Shown here: piece by piece, positions 9,638-20,455 of the stretch
Numbering within the stretch: the first letter of the stretch is position 1
Layout: every line of letters begins with the position of its first letter
DNA from: Chrysophaeum taylorii
Taxonomy: Eukaryota > Sar > Pelagophyceae > Pelagomonadales > Pelagomonadaceae
Length of the DNA stretch: 64,000 nt
Reading direction: 5' to 3'
Assembly (NCBI GenBank): GCA_029834535.1
Contig: JAQMWT010000347.1
Location: forward strand, 1 to 64,000
Translations under genes and position numbers: made by a program
The notes under the pieces: model-generated
The model's database searches: none
What the model was told of the DNA's origin: nothing
The model's input: the letters and a program-made list of their open reading frames with translations, nothing else

Positions 9638-9928
9638 TCAGGCAAATGATGCCTGCACTTGTTGAAGTTGCCAACTCGCAAAAATCTCGTTGACAGAAGC
9701 GTCTAGAAGGGTATTATATTCGGGAGAATTAAGTATGAAAGCTTCATAGCTATCAAACGAAAACTGAGCATCGGCATGGGCAAACGTCAGGTGCCTCCGA
9801 AGCATTTCAAATTGAAGACTGACCTTCGTGGAATTATCTTCGAAACGCACGCCGTCACTTAATTTGTCGACTAATTGACTCTCCAACTTTAATATGTCCG
9901 TGGTAGAGACGGGCTTAGACTCTGCCAT
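9638..9928 (-). pseudogene. copia-D gag, N-terminal fragment
   Basis: 96 residues starting MAESKPVSTTDIL. The Met at 9928 is chosen because it aligns with the copia-B gag start MAEHAARAAPKAI at 32048. The frame is open further upstream, but that part is leader. A frameshift follows. Role: particle protein of a copia element. Confidence 0.75.
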
Positions 9929-10435
9929 ACTTGAGGCTGGTGGTGGACTTGATTTGGAATGGTGTAGATGGGAAACCTGTGAAAATAGGTTGGAGGATTG
10001 GTAAACAAAAGCAACACATATGAAAAAAGGGTTCGAATGTGCGCGTGTAATACTACGAACAATACACAATCGTTAAAGCGTGGACTTATGTACAAGACCA
10101 AACAGTTCACCATGCCAGTTAAACATGGTGACCTGAGACTGATAAGAAATACCTAATTCCTTGTCAGACAGTCCTTGGTTGGGAAAGCAAGAAACCCGCT
10201 CATGTTTCCGCAGCATGCGATGGGAATATATAGTTTTATTGTATCATACGAGAGCACGTGTCCCGTGACCGACCCAACTCGGTCGCTTGCCAAATTAAAT
10301 GGTGGGCACGCACCGTCGCATGAAAAATATGTACAGTAGACCAACGCCAACATTTTTCGTCTTGTACTCGTAATCAGGCGTGAGCTGATCACTTCATTAA
10401 GCGCACAAAACAAATGGACTAGCACAGATACGCGC
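9929..10435 (-). other. copia-D leader
   Basis: About 500 bp between primer-binding site and gag start. A short frame at 10153-10446 is not conserved in the related copia-B leader, so I do not call a gene. Confidence 0.45.
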
Positions 10436-10450
10436 CCTGGGCCCATAACC
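10436..10450 (-). promoter_or_regulatory. copia-D primer-binding site, initiator tRNA-Met anticodon type
   Basis: Minus strand reads GGTTATGGGCCCAGG directly after the LTR end CTCCCCA. This is complementary to the anticodon stem-loop of eukaryotic initiator tRNA-Met (GGGCCCAUAACC) rather than to a tRNA 3' end, the arrangement known for Drosophila copia. Confidence 0.8.
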
Positions 10451-10709
10451 TGGGGAGATTTGGCCCTCTCCGGGTGTACGGTAGAGACCGCGTGCGGTCT
10501 TAGGTACGACTAGACCATTCCGCATGTCACGTGTTACTACACAAGGCAGGAATTAACTCCTCACTTCCCCTGGGACATTAAGTCCCGTAGAAGCTTTCAC
10601 ACTGTCAACGAGGCACAGAGCTACTGCTATTTAAGCAACAGACTCAGGACCTCACGGCACGCAAGGGCGGATTTCTCCTAAGGTCGGATGGATGAACCAG
10701 ACGATCTCA
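10451..10709 (-). repeat. copia-D 5' LTR
   Basis: Minus strand from about TGAGATCGTCTGG (10709) to CAAATCTCCCCA (10451). An inverted copy lies at 35149-35407, on the other side of copia-A. The two LTRs stood head to head about 160 bp apart before copia-A landed between them. The outer boundary is uncertain by a few bases because CTAGACAA just outside is also shared. Confidence 0.7.
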
Positions 10710-10873
10710 TTGTCTAGGTGAGTAGAAAGCGGAAGGGAAGGGGCAAGGATGAGGGACAGCCGCATTAAGTCGGAGAGAAAACCCTAATGAGAGATAGAGG
10801 TATGGTGTATGGTGCGAAGAGCTCCAGAGCGTCGTACATGTTATGAATCGACCCTCTGGACAACTAACCTAAG

Positions 10874-11071
10874 TAGAGATAGAAAATTTGAATTAGGGTT
10901 AGTACCCACCTATTCAAGGGTTAGTTCCCTTAACTTTAGCACCTTTTGATTTAAGAAAACGCTGTGTTATTCACACCGGTTGTCCTCGTTTTAGGATATA
11001 GATTCGAGGGCAGACTACCACCGCTCTCTCGCTCTGCTGAAGGGTAACACAGTTGGAATAACTGTTCTCTA
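10874..11071 (+). repeat. copia-A 5' LTR
   Basis: Starts TAGAGATAGAAAATTTG and ends AACTGTTCTCTA. About 95 percent similar by eye to the 3' LTR at 34944-35139. The 6-bp inverted ends replace the usual TG...CA. Confidence 0.88.
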
Positions 11072-11086
11072 GGTTATGGCCCCAGT
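11072..11086 (+). promoter_or_regulatory. copia-A primer-binding site, initiator tRNA-Met anticodon type
   Basis: GGTTATGGCCCCAGT directly after the LTR. It differs by one base from the GGTTATGGGCCCAG of copia-B and copia-D and from the sequence complementary to the initiator tRNA-Met anticodon arm. Confidence 0.8.
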
Positions 11087-11155
11087 CCCGGTATCAGCAG
11101 AGCCCCAGGATTTCCAAAAGAGTCCCGCTCCCTGACGTTCCTGAATCCAAGCAAG

Positions 11156-13807
11156 ATGCCAACCAATCAAGAACTCCAAAAGGAGATAAGAGAACAAGAA
11201 GCTCGCTTAGAAGCCAAGTACCAAAGAGACATGCAACAACAAGCTCAAGCGTACGAAGCTCGGCATCAAAAAGAGATTCAAGACCTTCGCGATATGCTGA
11301 TACAAATGCAAGCTACGCAAGGAGCACCACCACCTGCCGTCGCTGCTGCGGCTCCACCCCCCACTCCAGCTCAACAAGACCCCAAGACCAAGGCTAACAC
11401 CTTTAGTGACCCACCTAGCGCCGTCCTCAAGTCAATGGACTCCGCGCAAGTCACACCCCAAATGCTTTCGTTTCGCGTTATGCAGTTGTTCGTCGAACAT
11501 CAGATGCCTGAAACCGGCATAACGCAATACTTTTTGCAGGGCTTCTACACGTGGGAATCCGTCTTGCGTGGATCTAATGATCTCGCTGACGCTCTTCTCA
11601 GCCACTGCATCAAGGAATACGACAAGGACCCCGACCACCACGCTACTGCGGGGAACACGCAAGATTCCCAAGGCCGTTCCGTCTACTAACTAACTAACTT
11701 CAGACCTCTCCCGAGCATGGGAGCCAGGCCGGACCGACAGGAGCCAGTCCGGAATCACGGGCCTGTAGACGAGGGGCGCCGAAAGGTGGGTCGGCGGAGA
11801 GTGATTATCAAGCTTGTCGCCATGCGACGAGGAGACCGCGATGTGACTGACAACCAACTCGTCGATAACCTTACGTCTGCGCCCCGCGGCCATACCCCGT
11901 CCCACTGCGAACGTTCCGGCTGCCAATCGGCCCGCCCGGGTGGCGAATAGGTGCCAACCTACGCCGGGAGGGCGGATGCCCTCGCAAGGCTCAGGATTCA
12001 TGAGGCACCGTCCTCCATCGCAACCATGCGGTTGGCGATCAGGGTAAGGGTACTACAAAGACATATACCGCGAGTTCGGTAAACACTTCTTGGAGAACGT
12101 CTACGAGCCTAAACACCAATAACTTAAAGACCAAGACAAGGACACGACCGATACGACGAAAGGTAAGTTGTATCCGAACACTCAACATCACCTCCAAGTC
12201 TTCTTGGAGAACGTCTACGAGCCTAAACTCCAATAACTTAAAGACCAAGACAAGGACACGACCGATACGACGAAAGGTAAGTTGTATCCGAACACTCAAC
12301 ATCACCTCCAAGGAAAAGAAGCCGACTTCATCGCGTACCTCCGCGAGACCGTGCACCCCTCTTTCGCCGTTTCCTACATGCCGGTAGCGACTCCGTCAAG
12401 CACCCAGCATACGACGAAATTGACGCACTCGGATCTTCCCATCCGACAGGACTCGAATTTGTACTCCAAGTTCGCGTCGCACTTGACAAGCACACGGGCC
12501 AGAACCACGTCCACCATGCGCATTATGTAAATAATGCCTTCCTGGACACGCCGTTCAACCCGGAGATCCACGAGCCTGCGCATTATATAGACCACATGCG
12601 CCATGTTCAGCAGCAACTCCGCCAAATCACCAACGATGCCTCTCTCCAACTTCCCGACGACAAGATCCTCGAGGAAATCCACCAAATTCTTCGCTTCAAG
12701 TACCCCCCAAGCTTGCTTGACTCCCGCGCCCCAACGCATATCAAGGGCTTCGCGCGTCTTGCCATTTGTCTACGTACTCCAAACGACTCGCTATTACTCG
12801 ACGAAGACAAGGAAGCTATTAACCATCTTCCCAGGCTGATCGCCCGCATCACGGTTATCTCCACCTTCGAGCGCAGCTTTTGGGCTCACCTTGAGCCTCA
12901 TCCCACCCCCAACTTCAAGCCGTTGCGATTCGTCACTGACTTTGGTCGTCTACCGGCCAAGGACAAGGATAATCCACGTTTTCGCTCCCGCCGTCATGGT
13001 CTCCACTTCACAGAAGAAGAAGACACCCCCTCTGAAGATGACATCCCTCCGGATCCCAATGAAGCCTCCAATGACGACGCCGAACCTGTTGCCGTCTTTC
13101 TCACTGAAGCCAACCTCGATGAAGATGACGACAATGATCTCATCCAACACCTTCACGCCTATAGAAAGAAACAGCTCACGCGACATCCCAAGAAGCCCCC
13201 CCAAAAAAAAGCCTCCCAATCCTCGCTCTCCGTCGTACTATGACATCAATGACAGCCCCAAGCCCAAGGCTCCCCCTGTCACCCCAACGAAGAACAAGCA
13301 AAACCCCCGGGCAGCTCCTGTCACCCCCGACAAACGCGAGCACCCGCACCTTCGCAAGGTCACCTTCCCCACCCAGCCGATCCACCAAAGCCATCTACTC
13401 CTGACCAAGGATTCAAGGTCCCTCTTCGTGAAGTCCGTCGCAAGCTCCAAATCACACGGAATCTGAGCCAAGCCGGCCGCCAACATACGTCCAACTCCGA
13501 GCGCATGAGCAAGTTAATCAACCTCATCACCACTATCACCGATGAGATACTTCTCTCCGAAGCAGATTGCGATGCCGCGGAGTTTCTTCCGGTGCTATCG
13601 TCCGATCCTCAGGATGATCCACCTGATGAGGGCGAAACTGACGAAAAAGATGACCTAGGCCACCTCGGTTTCTATGATGACAACGGACAGCTAGGCCTCT
13701 ACGACGACACCATCCCCGAAATCAATGATGATGACTCCGCCGAAGACTACGCACAACGCCACAGCGACTACATGCGTGCTCTACACCAGAGTCAGCTTTT
13801 TCGCTGA
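11156..13807 (+). pseudogene. copia-A gag, interrupted
   Basis: Begins MPTNQELQKEIREQEARL at 11156 with a Gln/Glu-rich coiled-coil start (residues 1-60) and a Pro/Ala linker. The frame runs to 11685 where a TTAG-tailed retroposon is inserted; the reading resumes at about 12051 with YKDIYREFGKHF. A 114-bp tandem duplication follows. Then come 12596-13243 (215 residues, helical, acidic towards the end), an overlapping frame to 13466 and a last acidic frame 13505-13807. No zinc knuckle is visible. Each frame change is one or two bases, so this is a single decayed gag. Assignment is by position between primer-binding site and protease. Confidence 0.7.
11690..12050 (-). mobile_element. TTAG-tailed short retroposon, copy S1
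   Basis: Minus-oriented copy of the roughly 350-bp family: tail (CTAA)3 at 11690, 3' hairpin block CCGGACTGGCTCC.., and 5' end CCCTTACCCTGATCGCC at 12050. It interrupts copia-A gag. Flanks share only CTAC/TAC, so the target duplication is short or decayed. Confidence 0.8.
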
Positions 13808-14463
13808 TGGTTGCCGACGACGCCTGTGCCGCCAACCACATCCTGCTCAATCAGGCACCAAGCCTCACGATGACGAGTTTCCCGACCTCATCAACAATCT
13901 CCCCCAGAGTCGCAGATTTTCTTTGTGCCACTTACACTCCAGGAAAGACATCAAAGAAGACTAACTCGCTGCACGGATGCAATGGACCCGGCACTGAAAC
14001 TTCTTTAATTGACGGTGGCGCATCATTTTGCTTCACTCGCACAATTCAACACTTTGTTCCCGAGTCCATACGCCGGATTCCCGAACACACCATACGTATG
14101 GGAAGAGGCACCTTAACCAGCCATTTCATCGGTGTCAAACCGTTGTATTTGCAGGCCGCAGGTCTCTCCTCAAAGGATATAAAAGAATCCACAGGTCACG
14201 TTTTGTATTTGCAGGCCGCAGGTCTCTCCTCAAAGGATATAAAAGAATCCACAGGTTACGTTTTATATCTCGTCTTTCTGGTCGTCCCGCAATTCCGAAA
14301 ATGTCTACAGGTTATAGCGACATCTCCGCTCAAACCTCTGAACGTACAAGCAACCGACCCGCCATTGCCACACGAACCACACCTCTACGAGCTTATGAAC
14401 ACGTCGACCGCAGATCCCCACGATTATAAGACGCTTCTAGGGAAAACAGCAGTAGTTATCGCC
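13807..14463 (+). CDS. copia-A aspartic protease
   Basis: ETSLIDGGASFCFT at about residue 60 is the retropepsin active-site strand (hydrophobic-DxGA-S), here IDGGA. The domain cuts the polyprotein. A 20-residue in-frame tandem duplication (60 bp, at 14143 and 14203) lies downstream and reads LYLQAAGLSSKDIKESTG twice, likely a slippage scar. The frame then enters the short retroposon S2 at 14464, so the sequence after residue 219 is not protease. Placed between gag and DNMT. Confidence 0.78.
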
Positions 14464-14801
14464 GGCGGCCCCGGCCGTCCCGGAGTGAGACGGTGCCTGC
14501 TCGCCTCCCGGGCTGGCCGGTTAGCACCCGGAAAGTCCGCGCTGGGATGGGGTTCGCTCGGTTGGGCAGAACGCGACGGACAGGTCGATTGTTCGTGGAC
14601 CAACACGTCCGCGGCCTGCGACGCTTTTGCACGACCTCGCATAAGACCGCGCGCAGTGGCGGTACACCATCAACAAGTCCGTCCTCGTCCCTCGCCTCTG
14701 CCCCAACTGTGTGATTTTCCTCTGTGATTCCGTACCGGCTCCTGCCGGTCCGGCCTGGCTTCCATGCTCGGGAGAGGTCTGAAGTTAGTTAGTTAGTTAG
14801 T
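14464..14801 (+). mobile_element. TTAG-tailed short retroposon, copy S2 (subfamily 2)
   Basis: Begins GGCGGCCCCGGCCG and ends in (TTAG)n. It is flanked by an 11-bp duplication TAGTTATCGCC at 14453-14463 and 14802-14812, partly merging with the tail. It matches copy S7 at 49385-49776 and is truncated at its 5' end relative to it. Confidence 0.88.
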
Positions 14802-14812
14802 TAGTTATCGCC

Positions 14813-16700
14813 AATCGCCAAACCAATGGCCTGTTGTCCCTGCCGTCTCATCCAAAGCAAACATTCCGCGCTGTGCTTAGTTTCCACACCGGAACGCGAA
14901 TGTCACTCAAAGATGAGCTCGCACACATCACGCAGCATGTCGCAAAGACACGCTCGCAATCCCATATGTTAGATTTCGCAAAGTTACAGCATCATTCAAT
15001 ATTTCTCTCGGAACTCATTAGCCTCCCGCGTGCTGTCGTCCAATATGCATTCACTGGCCCAGCGAACCTCTATGTGCTAGCACACCCCCCCCCCGCTAAA
15101 AACAGCCATTATTGCAGGTGGACTCCACCAAGAAGGCTTCACCTCTTTTCGCAAACGCTTCGACAACCATATTACTGTCGTGGTCACCTGTGAAATTCAC
15201 CCTATCATGCGCGCCCGCGCGCAACAATTCTCCCCGCACGCTCAGCATTATGCGGATCTAAGAAAGCTCAATGCCGCTCTGTAAACCGGCAAAATACGAC
15301 TACCTCATTTCGACTTGGCAGTTTTCACACTGCCATGTCAACATTTGAGTGTAATGAAAGAATACGATGGCTACGCCACTCTGGTGACCGCCGACCTTTT
15401 CGTCACAGAACAAATCCGCTTTGTTCGTTGCACGCTCCCAACCTACGCCATTGTCGAGAACGTCCCTCCCAACCCCCGAACTCATCACGAGTACACCCAA
15501 CTCGCCAAATGCTATCAGCGCTTAGGTTACTTCAGACACTCCGGTGTCTACAATGCCTCCGCTTTTGGCGACGTCATAAGCAAGACCCGCTATCTCGCTG
15601 TCTATGCCCGCCACCCGCTCACCGATTACAACCTCGAGAAAACCGCTTCTCCTTGGTTACTATCTCCTCCGAGCATGGTCCCCCTCCTGGACCCCCGTCA
15701 CACTATCCCCAACGATCTCTGGATCGCCAACCCCGCCCTTCGTGGCACCGTGGCCCGCTCCACCTTGGCTTATTACCAGCACAAGGCCACCTTTTCCTAC
15801 AAACCCGCCAACGCCTCTAAACTCTCGATTTCCGAAAATGCCCGCATCTGTCAAATGCTTGCACGCTTCACCAAGCCCTTCACGGATCTAGGTCTAGACG
15901 CCGACGGCACTCCCTATTCTACCATGACCAACATCTCCCATCTCCTGGTTTTCGCATTGCTGCACAATCACTTGTCGCAACATCCAACTCTCGCCGCTTG
16001 GAACACTCTCCGCTGTTTTCATGCCTCAGAGTCTCAATGTGCTTACCATTTGGATGGAGCCATCACCGGCACTGTCGCTACTGCCATCGCCTGTGGCTAC
16101 TTCCCGCGCGCCTCCGTCACTCTACACTCCAGGCCCCCTATGATATTGGACTGTTCCCACCAACCCGCAGTCTTCTCCCCAACGCACGCCTTTTCCCTGG
16201 ATGTTCCCAAGGGCACCGCCTTTCTGGTCGTCGCCTACACCACCTCCTTGGCCGCCGCTCACAGCTGCTCGCGCCCCTCCACTTGGGTCCACTACATGAA
16301 TCGCTCGCATCCTGGCTTTGCCGCGATCGACTCACGAGGGCGAGCTGTTCTCGATGACCCCAAGGGACTCATAATGTCCAGAGCACGTTCCACTTACGCG
16401 GACTATGTCGGCCACATCGGAGACACGCTTCAGAAAAGCACTAAGCGCTACTCGGTCACTGGCTCGTACCCAACCAACACGAGCTACTCCAATGCCTTGC
16501 TGCTGATCTCTCCAGACCACATCCGCTATGCGACTCTCAACGAAATCGCAAAGTTCGGACACCACTCGGACCCGGAACTGCACCGCCTGTTCCAACAGCA
16601 CCCGCCGTACTTCGCGTTTAAGGCACTGGCCAGCGCCGTCCCGCACAACATGCTGCTGGCCAAGTACAGCGCTGTCCTCGCACTCCACGAATCGCACCAC
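14813..16700 (+). pseudogene. copia-A C5-cytosine DNA methyltransferase (DNMT)
   Basis: All core DNMT motifs read in order. After a C10 run (15085-15094) that shifts the frame, 15096 onward gives TAIIAGGLHQEGF (motif I), TCEIHP (motif II acidic residue), then LAVFTLPCQHLS (motif IV, catalytic Cys codon 15336-15338). IVENVP follows at about 15450 (motif VI, ENV), NASAFGDVISKTRYLAVYAR at about 15550 (motif VIII), RYATLNEIAKF near 16530 (motif IX) and ALASAVPHNMLL near 16640 (motif X). The 300-residue gap between VIII and IX would be the target-recognition region. One in-frame stop (TAA 15282-15284) and the C-run shift break this copy. The domain would methylate cytosine C5 with SAM. It lies directly after protease and before integrase in the same polyprotein. 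Confidence 0.88.
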
Positions 16701-16959
16701 CACGTGAACTTTCACATCGAATGGGCAACAATACGCAATGGCATCCCCAGCCCAGGAGACATCACCCAGGTTGCAGAATTCTTCCTGAACATCTCCAGCC
16801 GTCTCTTAGCAGAGGAGGACCTCAACCTCACCTCCCTCTTCAATGCCGTAGCAGATGCTCACCATGATGCGATCCGCAAGCCAAGCAAATCGAAAAACCT
16901 CGAGACGTTACTTGCAGAGGCAACCGTTGCTAAAGTCCGAGTTGACAAGCGACCCAGCC

Positions 16960-18097
16960 CCCCCAGCGCTTCGACTGCCGCTCTGCCCCCCTTGCACAAG
17001 CCCGGCACCATTCAGCACGCCAAAAGAGTGCTTTTGGTCACTCGCTGGTACCGCATACACCACCAGCAACCAGAGATTCTTCGCCGCACGACTGCCGCTA
17101 ATGTAACGAATCTCCGCCCAGGTGATGATCGATATCTGCAAGACTGCAGCGAATGCAAGCGCTGTAAATCGCATGTCAGCTTCATTCACAAGAACACTTC
17201 CTGGTCACAGGATGAACTAGCCTATGCTCCTGGCCAGCATCTCCATATGGATGTATCATACCCGAGCATTACCAAATGCCATGGTGGCTTTCGTTACATC
17301 ATGCATTTTGTGTGTATTATCTCAGCACACAAATGGGTATACTTCCCGAGGAAACTAGACGCGCAGGACGTTCTGGCTGGCATCCTCTACATGGTCAATG
17401 TGATTAAGGTCGAATTCGATGTAAATGTGAAAATCATCTCGTCCGATGCATTTTCCACATTCCGCTCCGAAGCATTCCACCCGCTCAAGGTGCAACTCGG
17501 TATCCAGTTTCAAATCCTTGATCGCCACCTACACCAGCGGAACTTCGCGGAAAACACCATTAAGGAAAACACCCGAGGCACTGTAGTTCGCCTCCTCAAC
17601 CTGCGCAGTGTCCGCATCGAAGGAAAGCCCATTGGCGCCGAGTATTATCACCCATTTGCTCTGCTGCATAAGATCCAAGCCGACAATCAGCGCTCTCATG
17701 GACTGCCCTCGCGCACAAACATGACCTGCACCGTCCCCCGGCGCATCATGTCACCCATGGCACCGCTCTTGAAGCTCCTTCCCTTTGGCGAACCTGTCAC
17801 CTTTGTCTACCCTCGAAGTCACAAGCTGGAACCCTCCAGCGTCTCCGCCTCCTATCTTGACAGCAACAATTACGTCCCAAACCTCCCCGGCACGGATCGA
17901 TTTATCCGTGATGTTCATAGCTCTATCCTGCTTGTACATCAGGGGCGATATGGAAAAATCGTCACATCTAACCACTTCCACGTTGATGCAGATATGCCAG
18001 TCAACCGCAACAAGGAGATCGAACGGATTAAAGCACTCACGCAGATCCCAACAGAGGCACGGCAAGAGGACCCACTCCCAACTATAAGCGAACAGCA
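16960..18097 (+). CDS. copia-A integrase
   Basis: Part of the continuous 15315-18320 frame. An HHCC zinc region is read from TRWYRIHHQQPEIL to CSECKRCKSHVS (about 17040-17175). The catalytic triad is HMDVSYP (Asp codon 17250), ISSDAF (Asp 17445) and FAENTIKEN (Glu 17550), with 35 codons from second Asp to Glu, as in DD35E integrases. A C-terminal region rich in basic and acidic patches follows. It inserts the cDNA into the genome. The first Asp to second Asp spacing (65 codons) is normal. Confidence 0.88.
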
Positions 18098-18659
18098 ATG
18101 CCGGAAGCTAGGCAGGAATCGAAAAATGAGGGCGAGACTCATGATGACGACCAGGATGACAAATCCGACGATGACGACGAGCACAAAGAACCGGATCCAA
18201 CCTCCGCTGCTGATCCAAGTCCCGTCAGCGACGAGACGCCTGAACAGGATTTTTCGTTCCTCAACCGGCCACCTCCGCCGGATGGTAGCATTCCGATGCC
18301 CAAACGAAAGGATCGCCTAGAGGTTGTTCTCGACGATTCAGGTTTTACCCCGGTTCTCGTGCATCGCAACCAGAGTGACGAACACAAGGCAGATCTCAAG
18401 GACGAGCGCGGATTCCGCATTCCCAAGGACCAACTCTATATCGTGAAACGTGTCGACGATGGAAAACTTTTCACCAGACGCATTATCGCTTCAGAGTATG
18501 GTCGCGACTGGAAATACCAACAGGAGCAATCCACGGCTCGCGCCACAGCCAACATGTCCAGCACATTGATGTTCCTCATCAGTGTCAGCGCTCTGCACCA
18601 GGGCCATGCCGTCAGCATCGCATCTGATCTCAACATTAGTGGGGATGCTAAGACCCATT
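18098..18659 (+). CDS. copia-A pol downstream of integrase, acidic linker with RT-like stretch
   Basis: 196-residue frame overlapping the integrase frame with a shift. Residues 1-50 are highly acidic (repeated DDD/DDE). Then KDQLYIVKRVDDGKLFTRRI and a later hydrophobic run ending SIASDLNIS resemble in spacing the RT entry (KxKxDxDGxxxRYKAR) and the first Asp block. However, a full RT that must belong to the same element lies at 32976-34906. It could be a linker or a remnant of a second RT; I cannot decide. The frame ends where the GC-rich block begins. Confidence 0.45.
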
Positions 18660-19810
18660 CTTTACCGGGGGCTTATCCTTATTTTTGAATCGATTTTTTG
18701 GACGCAAAAATAAGGAGTCATTCTTTACCCACAGACCCTTATTTAGAGATATTCGGTCCCCACGCGACGTGCGCCTGCGTGGTCGCCAGTTCCGTGGTAC
18801 TGAACGACTCCAATCTCGGGCCGCACGGGCAGAAGCGTCCCGGACTGACGAGCGCGACGACTGGGGCGCGTGGATGTCCGGGACGTCGGACTGATTTGGG
18901 TGTAATGAGGGCCGAAGACTTCGAGCTTCAGCTTGAGGGTCGACACGAGCTCGAATACCTGGCCTTGCGAGCACGCCGACAACGCGGGATAACGGCCCCC
19001 CACGCAGAGGTAGTCCGCGGTCGAGGCGTTGCGCGTCGCGCTCAGCCACAGCCACTCCCACTTGTCGAGCGCGAGCCGCAGATCGTGCGCACAGAAGCCG
19101 CATCTACTGGCCGGCGTGACCGAAGCGCGCGAGTTATCCTCGGTGAAGCCCGACGCGATCATCGTGTCGAAGAGGACGATTTGCACCGTTACGCCGCGGG
19201 CGTCGAACGTCTCGTCGTGCCAGTAGGAGCGGATCGCGGTGTCAACAAGAACCGCGCGCGAAGCACGCGAGCGACAACCACCTTTGAGCACGCGAACGAC
19301 GCCCGGCGCGAGCGCCGCCTCCGGCGCGGGGGCGCGAGCTGCGCCTGCGGCGCGAGGGGCAGCGAGCAACGCCCGCGCAGGTATCGCAGGAGCGGCGCAG
19401 CGAAGGGCACGACGGGACATCCGCTACGGATCGAGGACTGGAGCGGCGCGAACAGCGACGCGGAACGGCGGCTCGAGCGTGCAGCTGCGGTACGGGGCGC
19501 GACAAGCGGCGCTCAACGCCCTCGGCACACGAACAGCGGAAGTGAACTTCAATTGCAGCTCAGAAAGCGCTCTAGAGCGGCGATGCGGCGCCTTTCAGCT
19601 TACCGAGCGCCTTCTGAGTGCTTCTGTGCCGACCTCATCGAAGCCATCTTCTTCGGCGCCGTCGTCGTTGTCGTCGACCGGCTCGCACCGTCGTACACCT
19701 TCCCGCATCGATCAAAATAAGGACCAGACTGAAAATAATAGAGGCTAAAAATAAGCAGCCTATTTGATCGGCCTTGTTTCGATTCAAGTTTTTGGATCGC
19801 AGCCAATTAA
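18660..19810. other. GC-rich block inserted in copia-A
   Basis: Abrupt rise in GC from about 18770 to 19710, bordered by A/T-rich edges with repeated AATAAGGA words (18705, 19717) and a shared TTTTTGGA near both edges. I see no clean terminal repeat or target duplication. It separates copia-A linker sequence (to 18660) from the 19811-20157 remainder, so it was acquired after copia-A formed or was captured by it. Confidence 0.5.
18743..19420 (-). CDS. Unrecognised protein in GC-rich block
   Basis: 225-residue minus-strand frame. Residues 1-45 are Ala/Arg/Pro-rich. Residues about 55-165 have ordinary globular composition with several Cys and Trp, for example DTAIRSYWHDETFDARGVTV and CGFCAHDLRLALDKWEWLW. 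The plus strand has a longer frame (18698-19720) of Arg/Ala-rich low complexity, more likely its shadow. No family recognised. It may be a fragment of a captured host gene. Confidence 0.35.
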   Translation of the reverse strand: MSRRALRCAAPAIPARALLAAPRAAGAARAPAPEAALAPGVVRVLKGGCRSRASRAVLVDTAIRSYWHDETFDARGVTVQIVLFDTMIASGFTEDNSRASVTPASRCGFCAHDLRLALDKWEWLWLSATRNASTADYLCVGGRYPALSACSQGQVFELVSTLKLKLEVFGPHYTQISPTSRTSTRPSRRARQSGTLLPVRPEIGVVQYHGTGDHAGARRVGTEYL

Positions 19811-20157
19811 GCCAAAAACAAGGCTGCAGCCCGCGGTAAGAACAGGTCTAAGCCGCTGTGATGTCTGAGGATGTGTCCAACAAATCGCCACACAAGACGT
19901 ATTGTGCGGGCGGCACTGCACTGGATCGAGAAAGAGGCGACGCAGAACTCTTACGTCGACTTCCCAAGAAGCCGTACAACTCATCATATGGGTCGACCAC
20001 CGGACATCGACATTTGTTCTCAGGCACATGGTGTTACCCGACAGACTTCACCGGCAAGAGTAAATGCGTCAATGGAACCAAGGCTTCTGTTGCGACCATC
20101 TAACATAGGACATCTCCAGCGCATCAGCATACCAAGCGCTCGTCACGGACATGCCAT
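19811..20157 (+). other. copia-A remnant between GC-rich block and copia-B
   Basis: 347 bp without a clear domain. It borders the copia-B 3' LTR, and its partner sequence resumes at 32970. The bases GCCAT (20153-20157) and GCCTT (32970-32974) are the probable target duplication of copia-B, one mismatch. Confidence 0.5.
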
Positions 20158-20455
20158 TGCAGAGCATTTAGCAAGCAGTGGTAAGTCACCTGGGGCTCCG
20201 TGCTCATCATGAACGTCTGGATGTATTTAATTCGGGGAATGAAAGATGTTCCCTATATCATCAGAACGACAGGCGGCATCTAGAACTACTCGATGAGTAA
20301 AGTGTATAGGTGCTACATTTTATAAGGACGCGCTAGACCATGATGATGAGCGTGCACATCAGAGGACTATTTGATTGTGTAGAAAGGAAGAAGAAGGGTA
20401 AGGAAGAGATCCGTTCTCAACGGACGGATAAGGTAAGAGGCAGCAGATTTCTGCA
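20158..20455 (-). repeat. copia-B 3' LTR
   Basis: Minus strand TGCAGAAATCTGCTGCC... to ...GCTCTGCA. Similar to 32568-32969 apart from small indels and the retroposon insertion there. It keeps the empty site AAGCAGTGGTAAG (20173-20185) for retroposon S5. The purine run CGAGTGGG just before it is a candidate polypurine tract. Confidence 0.88.

Larger units (their letters stand above)
8462..10709 (-). mobile_element. copia-D relic: LTR, leader and gag only
   Basis: Minus-strand 5' end of a copia element: LTR (10709-10451), primer-binding site (10450-10436), leader, gag start at 9928 and gag fragments down to 8462, where the gypsy-1 LTR interrupts it. Its gag is homologous to copia-B gag (for example TTDILKLESQLV beside GADILKLEAPVV, and DSYEAF beside DSYEAY), but the LTRs differ. 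The rest of the element would lie left of gypsy-1, outside the window. Confidence 0.8.

Noticed and set aside
11690-12050. tRNA-derived SINE with Pol III A and B boxes
   Set aside because: Only weak resemblance to box sequences (TGGTTGCGATGG); not enough to claim a promoter.
14783-14806. TTAGTTAG runs as telomere-type repeats
   Set aside because: Period four (TTAG), always at the same end of a defined retroposon and bordered by target duplications.
18698-19720. 340-residue plus-strand frame in the GC-rich block
   Set aside because: Arg/Ala-rich low complexity. The minus frame has more natural composition; at best one of them is real.
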